A program made the position numbers and the translations under genes. 64,000 bases of DNA, taken from the NCBI GenBank assembly GCA_029931535.1, contig JAQPZY010000689.1:186001-250000 (forward strand). Direction: 5' to 3'. This DNA is from Margaritifera margaritifera (taxonomy: Eukaryota > Mollusca > Bivalvia > Unionida > Margaritiferidae). Each line of letters starts with the position of its first letter. Position 1 is the stretch's first letter. Below the pieces are notes generated by a model, which had not been told where the DNA came from, ran no database searches, and saw only the letters and a program-made list of their open reading frames with translations. Positions 44,086 through 57,804 of this stretch are shown one piece after another.

Positions 44086-44529
44086 TTGTATATTTTAGAG
44101 CCCATTATTTTCTGAATGCTAACACATTTTTGAGATGATATTAGTACACTTCATTCTTACAGAAGCTGGCATATATCTTCAATAAGATGCTTTTTTCCCC
44201 ATCTACTAGTGATGTTAAAGTACACAATATCTGACAAAGAAGATTCTTCATGTCTTTTTCAAGGAGTTTTCTAATCCCTATTTCAGACATTGTCATTTTG
44301 TAATAAATGGCAGGACCCAGATTAGTCTTCCGTGTATGGAGTACTATTTTTCTGATTGTGCAAATATGGTATCTTTTCTTCACTTCACAAAGAACAAGGC
44401 TTGGTTTAATGAGGAATTGTCCCAGATAAAGGTCTTTGGATGACTGGATTATGTGAATCATATATTTATAGCTCTGCTTTTAGAAGTTCAAAATCACCTG
44501 TCAGTGTGTGTGATAAGTAAATGGTTGAT

Positions 44530-44585
44530 TCTTTTTTTTAGAGGCTATATATATATATATATTGAGAGAGAGATAGAGAGAGGAC
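44530..44585. repeat. TA/GA microsatellite
   Basis: Run of ta followed by gagagagatagagagagg, downstream of EIF3L. Confidence 0.85.
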
Positions 44586-44774
44586 TTGAGGCTAATACTT
44601 TTTACACTGTCAATGCATGCAAACCACCAAGCCATTTGTAACAAGACATCTGGTGTGGTATGTTTGCTAATTGACAATTATAGTATTACAAGTTTGATAC
44701 TGCAAATTTAAATGATGGTGAATAAATAAATTCTATAGAAATCTTTAATTTGTCATTAAAATTAAATTTGTTTT

Positions 44775-47280
44775 ATTAGCTGTACTGGTTGTAGACCAGA
44801 AGAGCTTATGGGATGGTCTGTTGTTTGTCATCCATCGTCTGTGGTTTGTCTGTCCGTTAGCACAAGTTTGTTATCACTACTTCTCCTAAACTACGTGGAA
44901 GATTGCCATGAAACTTTACACACATTCATCCCATGGTCTAGTTGGTCCTAGATGAAAATGGTGCTGCTCGGACATCCAATATGGCTGCTACAGTGGCCAT
45001 CTTGAAAATCTTGTTATTGCTACTCCTCCTGAATAGATGGTCAGCATGGGGTTTTCACTAAAAGACTTTTTATGATGTCTAGTTCGTCCTTAATGAAAAT
45101 GGTGCAGATCTGACATCCAATATGGCTGCTATGGCAGCCTTCTTGAAAATTTTGTTATCGCTACTCCTCCTGAATGGATGGTCATATTAACATGGGGTTT
45201 CACTAAAAGACTTATGATGTCTACTTGGTCCTAAATGAAAATGATGCCAATCTGACATCCAGTATGGCTGCCATAGCAGCCATATTGAAAATCTTGTTAT
45301 CGCTACTACTCCTGAATAGATGGTCATATCAACATGGGGTTTTCACTTAAAGACTTCTTATGATGTCTAGTTAGTCCTAAATGAAAATGGTGCTGATCTG
45401 TGGTTCAATATGGCCGCCAAGGCAGTTATCGTGAAAATCTTATCGCTACTCTTACATGAACGATCATATCAACATGGGGTTTTCACTAAAAGACATCTTA
45501 TGATGTCTAGTTCAGGGGTTAGCAACCTATGGCTCATGAGTCAAATGTGGCTCAGTATGGAACAAGATATGGCTCTTTTGTCATCTTAAAAATACATGAC
45601 ATTTTTTTATTAAAATTAACATTAATTTTTATTTTAAAAAATACTTAATTACTCGCGTCACTTTGTTTTTTTTTTTGTCGCTTTATTTTCTTCTCATATT
45701 ATTAATCAACATGTTTAATAAAAATAATGTTAAATTGTATACTGTCAGTTACATATGGGCTTTCTTATACTGGTTCTTTGTTGATCGCTTGCTCCAAATT
45801 ATGACATAGTTTGGCTCTTTAAGTATAAATGGTTGCCGACTCCTGGTCTAGTAGGTCCTAAATGAAAATGGTGCCAATCTGAAATCTAATATGGCCACCA
45901 CAGCAGCCATCTTGAAAATCTTCATAGCAAATCCTCCTAAACAGAAAGTTGTACTGAGGTGGGGTTTTCACTAAAAGACTTCTCATGATGTCCAGTTGGT
46001 CTAAAATGAACATGGTGCCAATCTGACATCCAATATGGCCACCACACTGTGGCCATCTTTAAAATCCTGTTCAATGGAAAGTCATATTGACATGGGATTT
46101 TCACCAAAAGACTTCTTATGATGTCTAGTTGGGCCTAAATGCAAATGGTGCTGATCTGGGATTTAATATGGCTGCCACAGAGGCCAGCTTGAAAATCTTG
46201 TTATCACTACTTCTTCTGAATGAATGGTCATCATCATGGGGTTTTCACTAAAAGATTTATATTGTTTCGTTGATCTTAAATTGATATGGTGTTGATCTGA
46301 TGTCCAATATGTGGCCATCTTGAAAATTTTGTTTTAGCTACTTGTCTTAAAGGGAAAGTCAATTTGACATGGGTGCTTTTATCAGAAGAGTTCTTATGGT
46401 GTCTACTTGGTCTTAAATGAAAATGACTAACCCTCAATATCGTCTGTCATCCATCCGTTAGCACAACTTTGTTATTGTTAATCCTCCTAAAGTACTTGCA
46501 GGATTGCCTTGAAACTTAAAACACATTCATCCCATGGTTTACTTGCTCCTAAATGAAAATGATGCTGCTCGCACTTCCAATATGGCAGCCACAGTTGCCA
46601 TCTTGAAAATATTATTGCTACTCCTTCTGAATGGAGGGTCATATCAACATGGGCTTTTCGCTAAAAGACTTATGATGTCTAGTTGGTCATAAATGAAAAT
46701 GGGGCAGATCTGACGTCGAAAATGGCCGCAATGTCAGCCATCTTGAAAATCTTTTTATCAATACTCCTTCTGAATGGATGGTCATATGAACATGTGGTTT
46801 TCACTAGAAGACTTATTATAATGTCTAGTTGGTCCTAAATAAAGATGGTGCCGCTCTGACATCCAATATGGCCACTATGGAAGCCATCTTGAAAATCTTT
46901 TTATCACTACTCCTCCTAAATGGATGGTCATATTAGTGTAGGGTTTTCAGGGAAAGACTTCTTATGATGTCTACTTGGTCCTAAATGAAAATGGTGCCAG
47001 TCTGACATCTAATATGTCTGCCACAGTTGCCATCTTGAAAATCTTGTTATCGCTACTCCTACATGTATGGTCATATCAGCATGGGGTTTTCACTTATAGA
47101 CAACTTATGATGTCTAGTTGGTCCTAAATAAAAATGATGCAGATCTGACATACAGTATGTCCACCACAGCTGCCACTTTGAAAATCCTATCGCTGAAGAA
47201 TATCAGTGATGGTTTCAACACTCGGCAGTTAAAAGGAAGAAACGGTCTTATCTTGATTTCCCGGATTATTACTCGTTACA
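44775..47280 (+). mobile_element. Tandem-core dispersed element, locus 3
   Basis: Head agctgtac and gaccagaagagcttatggga, about fourteen cores of 145-155 bp, tail with cagttaaaaggaagaaacgg. A second head-like start is present near 46440 (tcatccatccgttagcacaa), so two elements may be joined. A hAT element sits inside at 45513-45845. Confidence 0.75.
45513..45845. mobile_element. Non-autonomous hAT element (333 bp)
   Basis: Ends caggggttagcaacctatgg and ataaatggttgccgactcctg are inverted. It is flanked by 8-bp GTCTAGTT and GTCTAGTA, which is the core sequence of the host repeat split at that point. Interior AT-rich with no coding sequence. Confidence 0.9.
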
Positions 47281-47353
47281 AGATTCTTTAGAACAAAAAT
47301 TGTGGTGATATTCTCGGATGCTCTGTGCTAAAAACTGCTTTAAAGAATGAGGA

Positions 47354-48735
47354 AAAACAATTAAAACAAGAGGCACAAGTGTGCCTGATATTACTTAACT
47401 GGTAACTGATATATGTAAGCTTGTGAAAGCAAATTCATGCATGTATTGAAACTATGTAGTGGAAAGAAAAATTTGGAGCACTTAGTTGCCACATTGTCTA
47501 TCAGGCCTAAATAAAATAATATGCATGTTTCCAGTTTCAGGCTAAAAAGAAATTGTGTTGGTCAGTTGGAATAAGATTTCTTTTTTACTGATTTCCCTCA
47601 TCCATTTTTTGAAAGTGAACCATGGCTGTGTGACCTAACTTTATTCCTTTGAGAAAAAAGTCAAATGTTATTTGATAGATATGCACTCTGTACAATTACT
47701 TAAATAATTTGTGTCTGATGAAACTTGCTGTAAATTTCAACCGATCATGATTAGTGAACAGCACACAACGGTGGCCATTATTGAATCATGCTGCCTAGTA
47801 GGTGCTAAAAAATATTTGGAGAAGTAGTAAGCATCTTAATGAGCATGATGTCTGATTCTGTTACCAATGAATACAGTGAAATGCAATTTAGTCACAACAT
47901 TGAGACAATCTGGAAGATGTTGGTGTTTTTTAAAATTCTTTTTCTTATGAACTGAAAAATTTCTAGTGTCGACATCAGGAACATTGGAAGGTCAGTACCT
48001 TTGGATTAATGATGGTAATTAAATTTGGAAGTTTTCTGGAGTAAAGAATACTGGGTTATTTTTTTAAATTAAAACCTAAAAATACAAAATATAAATTTTT
48101 AATAATTTGTGATTAATGTCATTTAATATATGAAATGCCTTAAAATAATTCATATAAAGGTAGTAACATATTAGCAACAATATGTCAGTACTGTTATAAG
48201 ATATTTAGTTGCTTTGGTTTTGTTCAGCAAAGAGAGTAAAGTGTCTTGCCACGAGACACAATGCAGCAGATTAATTCCCAAGAATGCATACTTCATTGTC
48301 TTCAAAGATAATCTTATCCATAAAGTATTTCATCTGCTTTGAGTGTTACTTGTTTTATTTCTATTATGTATTTGTTTTCAGGTTAAGATTACAGATTATT
48401 CAATTTAATCCACAAGATGTATTATTTTACCAATTGAAACAACTTGTTTTATTGAAATTATGAATCCTGTATTCAAAAACTACTTTTTAAAATCTGTTTA
48501 AAATGACTTCCACAAAGGGGAGAACTAAGATAACCCCAAATCTGTGTTTCAAAATAGTCCTTATCATAGGTTGCTTCCCTTGCTTTAATTGGAAAAGTGG
48601 CAAATAGATTATTTTTCTATTATAGTAATGGTATCCATATTTGATGGCAGACCAGAATCATTTGTAGCTCAAAAGCCCTCAATGCCAGGATGTTTTGTGT
48701 CAAATTCTGTTGAGTACCTGTTTATTAAATTAAGA
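47354..48735 (+). repeat. Dispersed repeat with 'aacaagaggc' start
   Basis: Starts acaagaggcacaagtgtgcc (short palindrome) and, near 48625, has tatccatatttgatggcaga, ccagaatcatttgtagc. The same motif series makes up 58345-59740, so this is probably a diverged copy. Confidence 0.45.
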
Positions 48736-48739
48736 TAGG

Positions 48740-49355
48740 GCTATATTGGTGTGCTAGTGAGGTGTTCTTTAAATTGATATGAGACATGTATACTTCCTAT
48801 TTGAATAGCGAGTTGTTCTTGTAATTGATACGAGGCATTATTCCCCCTGTTGTCACAAGGCATTATCTATGTACTGATATACTCCTGTGATGCCAGCTCT
48901 GCATTCTAGGCACATGTACCTTTAGATATGTTGTTGTTGAAGGCAATTTTAAAAACAAGCTGATTGGCAACTGCATGTGTATTCATCATGTTTTGAAATA
49001 GCCAGTTCGCATTGCTCATTAAAATTACTACACACTTGAATGACTTGTGTTGGAAAAAAGTGTGCCACAGAGCTCCAATGATGAGCTTTTCAAAATGAAA
49101 AATCAAGATATCATTCTGGAATGGGGGAAATATATTTTTCATAACACAATCTAAATAGAGGCTATCAGCTTTAATTGGGTATCCTGTCATATTTATATCT
49201 ATGTTAGGTACAGATAAATACATATTTTTGAGACCCAATTAACAATTTGTATTTATTAAGATTTTTATCCTTAGCCACCTGGGTACAAGGTGCCCCTTCT
49301 TTTGATGTTTTGACTAGCAGGTTAAAATTATCAACAGTTATAAGATTGATCCGCA
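48740..49355. other. Intergenic, nothing recognised
   Basis: Contains a minus-strand open frame of 110 codons (48906-49238) without known motifs or splice support. I do not call it a gene. Confidence 0.4.
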
Positions 49356-49360
49356 ATAAA

Positions 49361-49514
49361 TCATCTGATACCCTATGCTTCATTGGATTTTTCTAATAGA
49401 TCATCTGATACCCTATGCTTCATTGGATTTTTCTAATAGATCATCTGATACCCTATGCTTCATTGGATTTTTCTAATAGATCATCTGATACCCTATGCTT
49501 CATTGGATTTTTCT
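49361..49514. repeat. 40-bp tandem array, nearly identical units
   Basis: Units of tcatctgataccctatgctt plus cattggatttttctaataga begin at 49361, 49401, 49441 and 49481. They show no differences until the last unit is cut off. Confidence 0.95.
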
Positions 49515-49519
49515 GACCC

Positions 49520-52500
49520 TGAGCATCAGAGAAAATGTTTTTACTGGATAAATTTAAGACTCATTGAAGCTAAAAACACAACATTTTAAAACGTAACAAA
49601 AAATATCCTCTGATGTAAAGATACAGGTACATGAGCTACTTGCAGGTGAATCTGAGGAGAGATGGAATGACAATAACATTTATCCTGTAATGATCTTGTA
49701 CTGATAAGACAAATCTAAATGCATTAAAAGTTATTTCGTTTGTTCTGTTTGAGAGTCTCTATGATTTTTCTCCTTTCATCTAGAATCACATGGTTCTCAT
49801 TAGTTTCCATTTTTATTTTTTGTACTTTTACTGTAAAACACTAAAAGCAACCTTGTATTCTCGCTAAAAAATTTGAATAAAGAGTTGTAATTCTGAACAA
49901 TTACTCATACTGATATTTGAAAATGTCTGCTGCAGAAAGCTGGTTTGTGTAGATTTGTTATTATTGTCTTATTGAACAAAAACGTACAACAAATGATAAG
50001 AATGTAATAAAAACAGTTTATGTGTTCAGTCACTATCAGATCTTGTTCCAACATTGCTTATCCATAGTGTGTAATGCATGTTTTCATATTCTGAGGCTCC
50101 TTTAGGTACATTGTGCATTGCAATACGGTAGCTCTGCTATCTGTTGTGATGAAAGCATATCATAATATCATGATTTAAAACATAATTGATTTAATGTTTT
50201 TAAAAAATATTAAACTGAGCATCTGAAACAAAATAAATGTTCATTTTGTGAGCGTCTACATCTTTTTTTCTGTTAATCAATTGGTGGATGTCTTGTTGCA
50301 CATAGTTAATTTATGATCACTATGTTGCAACCTATTATCATGTTTACTTCTCAGATCAAGCCAGATACAATGATTATCAGTGTAAAAGTTGTTAACACTT
50401 ATATCACTAATTTCTGTTTGGTTTTGTTGCTCATTAAATACCCCGATAATAGATTATACTTGGAAAACTTTCTGTAATCACTGAGATCTTTTCTGTTGCT
50501 TAGTTGAAAAACCTGTCAGGATCAGTCCTTTTTTACAGTATAAAAACACCCATTTAAACGCATTCGAGGAGAATTAAAGATAATACTTGTAAAAGTTGTA
50601 TTTGCTGCAATATCGATAATTTTTTCTCTCCTAATGTAATTGCTAAAGAAAGCAGTTTAGTTTCTGTATTAATCATTAACTGATTGAGCTATTGATTATG
50701 AAGTAATTGTATCATACTTTAAACAAATGGTTTTAAGTTTGTAATTCTGGTTTCCACGTTCTATCACTTTACAAATTATGTATGAATGGAATATCCAATG
50801 TTTGCAAGTGTTGTGTTAAATCGGCTAATGATCGTATATTTACAATTTTTTTTATATATTCATATTGCCTTGCACAAACATATTTGTTGTAACAGAATGA
50901 GGTTACCATAAATCTTGTTTATGTCATGAAGATGTTATAGTCATTCAGGTTGAAAAGGTCATCACTACCATAAGATATGGTGAATTCTTTCACAAGCATT
51001 CTATCTAAACTGTTTCCCACTGAATTGTTAGCATCTGCTTTACCTCTTACCGTCATATAAAAGAAAACTAATTACTACCGCCGGTCCGGGTACAAAAATG
51101 ATACTTCGACTTACCTCTAGTAGCCAGTGGCTAATAAGGCTTGAACAATCCATTGTAGAAGATACTAGCGATGTAGGGCATTGCATCATACTTAAATTTC
51201 ATATGACTACTCGTACTTTATATTGGCATGCCCCATCAATCAGCCTTGCCGATTAGCTGACGCAACGTTGCTCCGCCTGACAATTTCAAAGTGAAAAAAA
51301 CGCTGTAACTTTCTGACTAGCCGCACGTTTCCAGGTCAAGTTGTAGACAGCAGATGCAGCCAGTGGACTTGCTTATATTTAGCTTACTTATACATGGCAC
51401 TCTACGACCGATATATATGTTTTGAAATTATAATAAAATAAATTTTACCACCATAGTGTGTCCATTTTTTCATCCACTGGCTTGAGAGGAAATCCATGCC
51501 ACTTTCATAATGCAATGTCATGATGTTTCGGTAACTTTGCACAAATGTAACGTAATAGTTGAACTGGTTACATAAATAGAGCCATTTACAATTTCTCATT
51601 AAAGCCTATTTCATGTCGTTTAATGATGTTTAGTTATTTAATACTAAAAAAGTTTTGTTAACCGGGTTCAGTATTTATGATGCAGCTTTTATTATTGGAA
51701 CATATATCTTTTAACTGTGTTCAGTCAGGGAATGGATATGATATTGGAGTTGTGACATATTCTGTGAAACTTAATTTTGTTTTCAAATTAACATAATCAA
51801 ATGACAGCAATAAATATATGGCAATGCTAAAATTATATTTCATTTTTATAATAGTCTCTCACAAACTGGTTCTTATTTTGTCTGTAATTCAGAGAAAAAG
51901 AGTGTGAGAGAGAGAGAGAGAGAGTATAAGATTTACACACTCTTTGTGAAAAGAAAAAAAGTTTCAAAATGGGAAAAGAAAGTAGTTTCAAAAGTAATAT
52001 CGTCACTGTGGCGATAAAAGTGGCATCGCCACTGTGGCGATATCATTTTTTTCCACGCTGATATATTTCAGTATCTCATTAAGAAATATATAATGCAAGT
52101 TTTTATTTTACTTGTATGGTTACAGAGTTAACATTTGTAACCAGTTAAAGTCCATTAGCTATTAAGTAGTAGATTGTTAACAGATTCAATGAAAACGGAA
52201 TAATTAACGTTACAAATTCTTCATTATTCATGTTTGATGGTGGACTTATTGCAAACCTGAATAATTTCTTCAAAATCATATTGTATGCAAACATGACAGA
52301 AGATTTAAGTTCCAGAGTTAATCTTTTTGTCTAATTTTTGTCTGACATTTATCCATAGGAAAAAACTATGCTATTTATGAACTGATAAAAGGTTGTTTAT
52401 TTTTGCTGATTGTTCGTTGTTATGTTCAATATCTTTTATAACTGGGTGTTGATGACTTAGCGAAGAAAACTAATGTTACTTTTTGACCAGATAAACAATA

Positions 52501-52670
52501 TACACAAAACAGCTACGCCACCACCTATGAGATAATAGATTTTTATTTTAGCTTTGCTCAATAAATTCTTCATGCAGAGATAATTAACTGATACAACTAG
52601 ATGAATGATAAGCAATTTGCCCACATAAATATAATCCTGTCTCTTTCACATCCCACTCCTAACCCCACGA
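49520..52670. other. Intergenic, nothing recognised
   Basis: AT-rich. Includes a GA run near 51908-51925 and the palindromic pair at 51998-52043. No exon or transposon ends that I can support. Confidence 0.4.
51998..52043. repeat. Repeated palindrome cgccactgtggcg
   Basis: atatcgtcactgtggcgata and atcgccactgtggcgatatc are two copies of a self-complementary 15-mer, 25 bp apart. Confidence 0.8.
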
Positions 52671-52679
52671 TGGAGATGA

Positions 52680-53990
52680 GTCTATAGTAAAAAGAGTGTA
52701 TAACTCTTCCTAAAATAGTGTTAAGACAATGATCGGTCAACATGTATATTTTCTGATGATGAACATAATATTTACCAAATTTCACAGCTATTCAATATTT
52801 GCGTCAAGCTGTCAGTCCATAAGAGAAATAACTTTTACAATAATCTCTGGAGCACAAAACTTTGTCAATATGCGTATGTTAAGATAATGAATGATGACCA
52901 TAATATGTAGCATGTTTTACAATGATCGATAAAAAAAATCTGCAAGACAAGATGTGTTCACAAGATTTTGTCGAACATTGCATTTAGCTGCAGGACAAAA
53001 AGGGTAATATTTATAACACAAATTGCGAGATCACAGTCATTTGTCGGTATCCGCATCTACAGATGATGACCGTAACATGTACAAAGTTTAAGGGACATGC
53101 ATTGAAAATGGGAGACTAGTTGCGTTTACAATATTGTACAATAAACTGCATACAGCTCCAATTGAAAAAGACCAATAACTCTTATAAAAGTCTAGGAACA
53201 CTATAATCTGCCGATATGTATATTTTCTGAGGAGGACCATACTATATAACAGGTTTCACTGTGATCCATCAAAAACTTGGACTAGTTATGTTCACAAGAT
53301 TCTGTCATACACTGCTTTCAGCCGCAAGACAGAAAGGTCAATAACTCTAACAACAATTGCTGGAGGACATACATTTGTTGGTATGTGCATCTTTAAATTA
53401 ATGACCATAACATACGCACAGTTTTATGGCAATCAAATGAAAACTGTGAGTTTAGTTGCCTTTAAAAGATTCTGTCATGCACTACACCAAGCTCCAAGTC
53501 AAAAAGGGCAATAACTATAATAAAATTGTAGGAACATAGTGATATATGTCGCTATGCTCATCTTCAGATGATGATCATAATATGTACTATGTTTCACAGT
53601 GATCCATTAAAAACTCTGAGACAAGTTGCGTTTATACAATGCTGTCATACATTGCATTCAGCTGCAAGACAAAAAAGGCATTAACTCTAACAAAAGTTGC
53701 GAGAGAAAAAAGATTTGTCGATATGCTCATCTTCAGACGAAGACCACAACTTTTGCCAAGTTTCATGGAGATACATTGAAAACTGTGCGACTAGCTGAGT
53801 TCACAAGATTTTGCCATATACTGCATTCAGGTGCAGGTAAAAAATGACGATGCCTCTTACAAAATTGCGAGAACAATGTCGTTTGTAGACATGCGCATCT
53901 TTATGTAATGACGATACTATTTACAAAGTTTTAGGGCAATCTATAAAAAAAAACTCTGCACCCAATGCATTTTAGAAGATTGTGTTTCAG
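52680..53990 (+). repeat. Degenerate ~175-bp tandem repeat
   Basis: About seven units sharing cttcagatgatgaccataac, aaactgtgagactagttgcg, attctgtcatacactgcatt and cagctgcaagac. This type of array is common in molluscan intergenic DNA. Confidence 0.75.
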
Positions 53991-53999
53991 ACGGACACG

Positions 54000-55100
54000 A
54001 ATATTCCTATATATCCCCGTCTCTTTCTTTTTCAACTTTTTTTTACGATGAAGTTTGAATCGATTTCGTATTGTTCGCTGTTATGTCTTTATTTCGTTTG
54101 CAATGTCATTTATTACATTGATAGGACATTGTGAAGAGTTTAGTCACCTTATCACGTTTTTCATGCGTGTAATTTTATTACTTACTGCTGATGTTTCTGG
54201 ATGTACTTCCTTTTTACCTCTGGTTTTGTAATCAACACAAATTCGCATATCATGCATGTTTTACCTCCTTCATACTCTGTTCCATTATTATGTTTGAATC
54301 TGTCACATTCACGAAAATCATTTATGGGGATCCTGTATCGCTGTGATGCAATAATCGCAATACCCCAAGTGTCAAATTTTAGCACAAGTCTTATTCATAG
54401 TTATCCTGTATAATCAAATATGACATGTCTGTTAGTAGAGCCATTCTAAATTTGAGCCATACTTTTCAATAGACGACGATACTTATTCAACGAAGGTAAG
54501 CAAATGTTTTGAAACCTTTATTCAATAGAACAAATAAGTTGCTTCATTACGAGGCGAATGGAAGAGAAAAACTGGAGCATAATTAGCATCTTGAGCACAG
54601 ATTCTAATGTAATCACAGACATCAAGCTGAAAAGCACTTTATAAAAGTTATACAAAACTAAGAAAAACCCATTTTTCATTATGGTTTTTTGCCCTTTTTC
54701 CACCCCCCTTAAAATCTCTCTAACTACAAAATCTTAATTTATATGCCTCTCTTTAAAACTATGTTGTATCATTACATATGCACCAGCTATTCCCCCACAT
54801 TACCCTCCAGTACTTCGCCCTACACTATGTTTATGATGCATTCAAAGAGTCCAAGGAGACTTAAATAATGATAAGGACAATTTATTATTACCGATTATAA
54901 AAGTATATAATAGAAAATAATACAAACAAAAGAGTTGTTTACAAAGAGTACATTTGAGTTTACAGTTTACAAAGATATAAATTCATGTGAGAGGAAATAT
55001 AAATAAAATATTAAAATGCATAAAATATATGAGTACATAAGTTCCTTTGTATTACAATCTTGTGTTACAAGAACAAAGAAAAAGAATACTCATTGGCATC
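54000..55100. other. Intergenic, nothing recognised
   Basis: Short open frames only, on both strands, without motifs. Confidence 0.4.
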
Positions 55101-55111
55101 TCGACAATTCA

Positions 55112-55195
55112 CGCAATACCGAGTCTCCTCTGAGATACACGCAATACCGAGTCTTCTATGAGATACACGCAATACCGAGTCTCCTCTGAGATACA
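55112..55195. repeat. 28-bp tandem repeat, three units
   Basis: cgcaataccgagtctcctct plus gagataca, at 55112, 55140 and 55168. Confidence 0.9.
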
Positions 55196-56466
55196 CAATT
55201 GCAAAGTATCATGAAAGGGACGTGTGTGTGTGTGGAGGGGGGGTGGGGGTGGCAAATACAGGCAACCTTGACAATTGACTTCTAAGTCAATTGGCAAACA
55301 TCCATTGGTGTCAACATATGAAATGAGTGTGTTCAAGAATGGCCAATAAAAGGTAGACTATAAGAACAGTATTTACAAGTTTAGCAGCATAACAGAAGGT
55401 GAAAAGAAGCGTATACATTTGTGCAAGCAGCATGAGGAATACATTGCCTACTGAGACTTGTGTACATATTTGTGGGTGAAAAGTAAACGACTACACTGCC
55501 ACAAAACATGACATCACATGGAGAATAAAATGATTACATAATATAGTTAGGACAAGTAAAAGTATCAAAATAATAGGCAGGGAAAAGGGGGACAATCGTA
55601 CACTTCAAAGTAAGTTGTATTCACAATACAACATGCTAAGAAAATACAAAAATGTATACGGTACAACATACTATGAGAATTGGTTAATGCCAAAAGCACT
55701 TATATTATGTAACATCACTATCTCCAATCAGTGGCAGCCTTAAAATGTGACTTCTAAAGCTTCTTGTCTTCATATTACATAATTTGAACGAGAATGTAGC
55801 ACGTGCAAAGTTAATACGACCTGTCCACAAACTTCAAAATAGAAAAAGGTAACAAAAGAAAATATCCAACATAAGTGGTGGGTTTGGATAATTACTCTAA
55901 TTAAATGAACTGATAGCAAAGCTAAATATGATAGATTAATAAAAATGAAGAATAAAGACTTCCCACCTTGCTCTCTTTTCAATAACAATTATGTCTTACT
56001 GAACAGGTTCAAAAAATCCCAGTTGATCAAATTTGCTGATGGATAAATGCCATTAGCTACCATCGTGATCAAGCACATTCTATGAATCTGATTGGTTCAA
56101 TAGCAAACAAGCCCTACGTGATCAAGGGATGGAAAGGTTCCATCCCCTATACTTACATCTAAATGCCTTAAATACCATTCTTTATCTTTCATTTAAAACA
56201 AAATAAGAAAATCCAGAGATTGTCTTTGAGTGTTATCAAGAATTCAACAGGATTGCTCTCTAAAAAATGTTCTTTTATTTTCAACAATTTGCAACGTTTC
56301 TTCCATCCATTCAAAGTATAAATGATTTCAGATTTATGTCAAATTTTGCCATGCCTATGGTTGACTCTGCTGCAGCTACTTTATATACTGAATTACCGTG
56401 TGCTGGTTTGAATCTTTCTTTTCCATGAATTCTACTTCTGTTTTTGCTGAATCATTTTATATGTAC

Positions 56467-56639
56467 CCTGTAAAGTTTACGAGATCTCCAACTTGAGATG
56501 TAAATTTAGCAGCAAACAAATCTGTGTCTTTACCTACATCAAACATGTAATTTATTCTTTCTTCTGTACTCTTTAAAACCGTTTTACTTTCAACGATATT
56601 ACTGCTTATTTCAACGTTATCATTATCATTAAATCTAAT
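56467..56639 (-). CDS. Candidate minus-strand exon (unknown protein)
   Basis: On the minus strand tatttacag is followed by an open stretch reading IRFNDNDNVEISSNIVESKT, VLKSTEERINYMFDVGKDTD, LFAAKFTSQVGDLVNFTG, then a possible donor gtacat. The composition looks more protein-like than its surroundings. I do not recognise it, and it could be a fragment of an old mobile element. Confidence 0.25.
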
Positions 56640-57225
56640 CTGTAAATATGAAGTTTCAGAAATCAAACATTAAAGTATATCTTTTTTAATGCTTGAATCA
56701 AGAAAGTAACACTTTTATTCTCTTGTATATTATTTTTTCAACGCAACTGTCTCTACCCACACGTGTATGCCATTAAAACTTGTAAAAGAAATGGGCAAAC
56801 TCTCTTGATACTGACATTGTTGCCTTCATATCAAACTCATGATATCTTTCAACCACTGTCAGAAAACTGTTCAATTTAATGCAATGTAACCCAGTATCTC
56901 AGTCATTAATTATGTCTTAAAAATTTCAAATTTTTTGTTTTGTGTTCGCTTCGCCACTACTCAATTTCGCTATGCTGTGCTTCACTATATGCAAAACAGC
57001 TGCGCTAATTGTATAGCTTTAAAATACCTCTAGTCTGGCTTATCTAGTGATTTAGAGTAAGTAGATCGATATAGCTGATTGTATTAGCGGATCATTCGTG
57101 TAGTGAGTGATTATTGAATTAACATTAATTCAAACAATAATAAGGCGAAGCCCCTACTGAAATTGTAATTAATAATGTCAATTTAATTAAGTTATTAATG
57201 CGCTACATGCACCTATATCAATCTA

Positions 57226-57227
<2 letters not shown>

Positions 57228-57308
<81 letters not shown>
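57228..57308. repeat. (TA)n microsatellite
   Basis: About 40 uninterrupted TA dinucleotides. Confidence 0.97.
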
Positions 57309-57311
<3 letters not shown>

Positions 57312-57584
57312 ACATACACATAAACTAATATATTTGCAGCAATGAACCAGATAAATTACAGGGCAAATATGAAGAGAAATTACTTGGATAAACAATTAAC
57401 TATTTGAAAACTGTCCAAAGAATACTTTTATTTAAAAATAAAATGTTTGGAATTCCAAACTGACTTTTACAAAAAATATGACGATTTTACACGTGACAGT
57501 GTCTTCCGTCTGTTTTACTATTTTGTTTTAATTTTTAAATTTGAAATGTGCTAAAATGGGTAAAATAGTGACATAGGAAAAGTG

Positions 57585-57795
57585 TTCTTGGATTACTTTG
57601 GAAAAGCAGAATCGTGTCTGGTTGACACAGTGGCCGAAATTGTCCAGATTTTAGCTGGATAATATCCATACAAATGTTCATGCGCAAAAAGTGGGGAAAA
57701 TCATCACTTTGGAAAATTAATCTTGGATTACTTTGGAACAGCAGAATCGTGTCTGGTAGAGAGAGTGACCGATATTGTCCAGTTTTTAGCCCACG
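57585..57795. repeat. Two-copy direct repeat, ~125-bp spacing
   Basis: cttggattactttggaaaag and agcagaatcgtgtctggt, then 'attgtccag', occur at 57588 and again at 57712. Confidence 0.8.
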
Positions 57796-57804
57796 TGTAC
57801 CGTC

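Noticed and set aside
49361..49514. CRISPR-like array
   Set aside because: Units are contiguous, without spacers, and the DNA is eukaryotic.
57213..57395. Minus-strand open frame with (YI)n
   Set aside because: Translation of a TA microsatellite.
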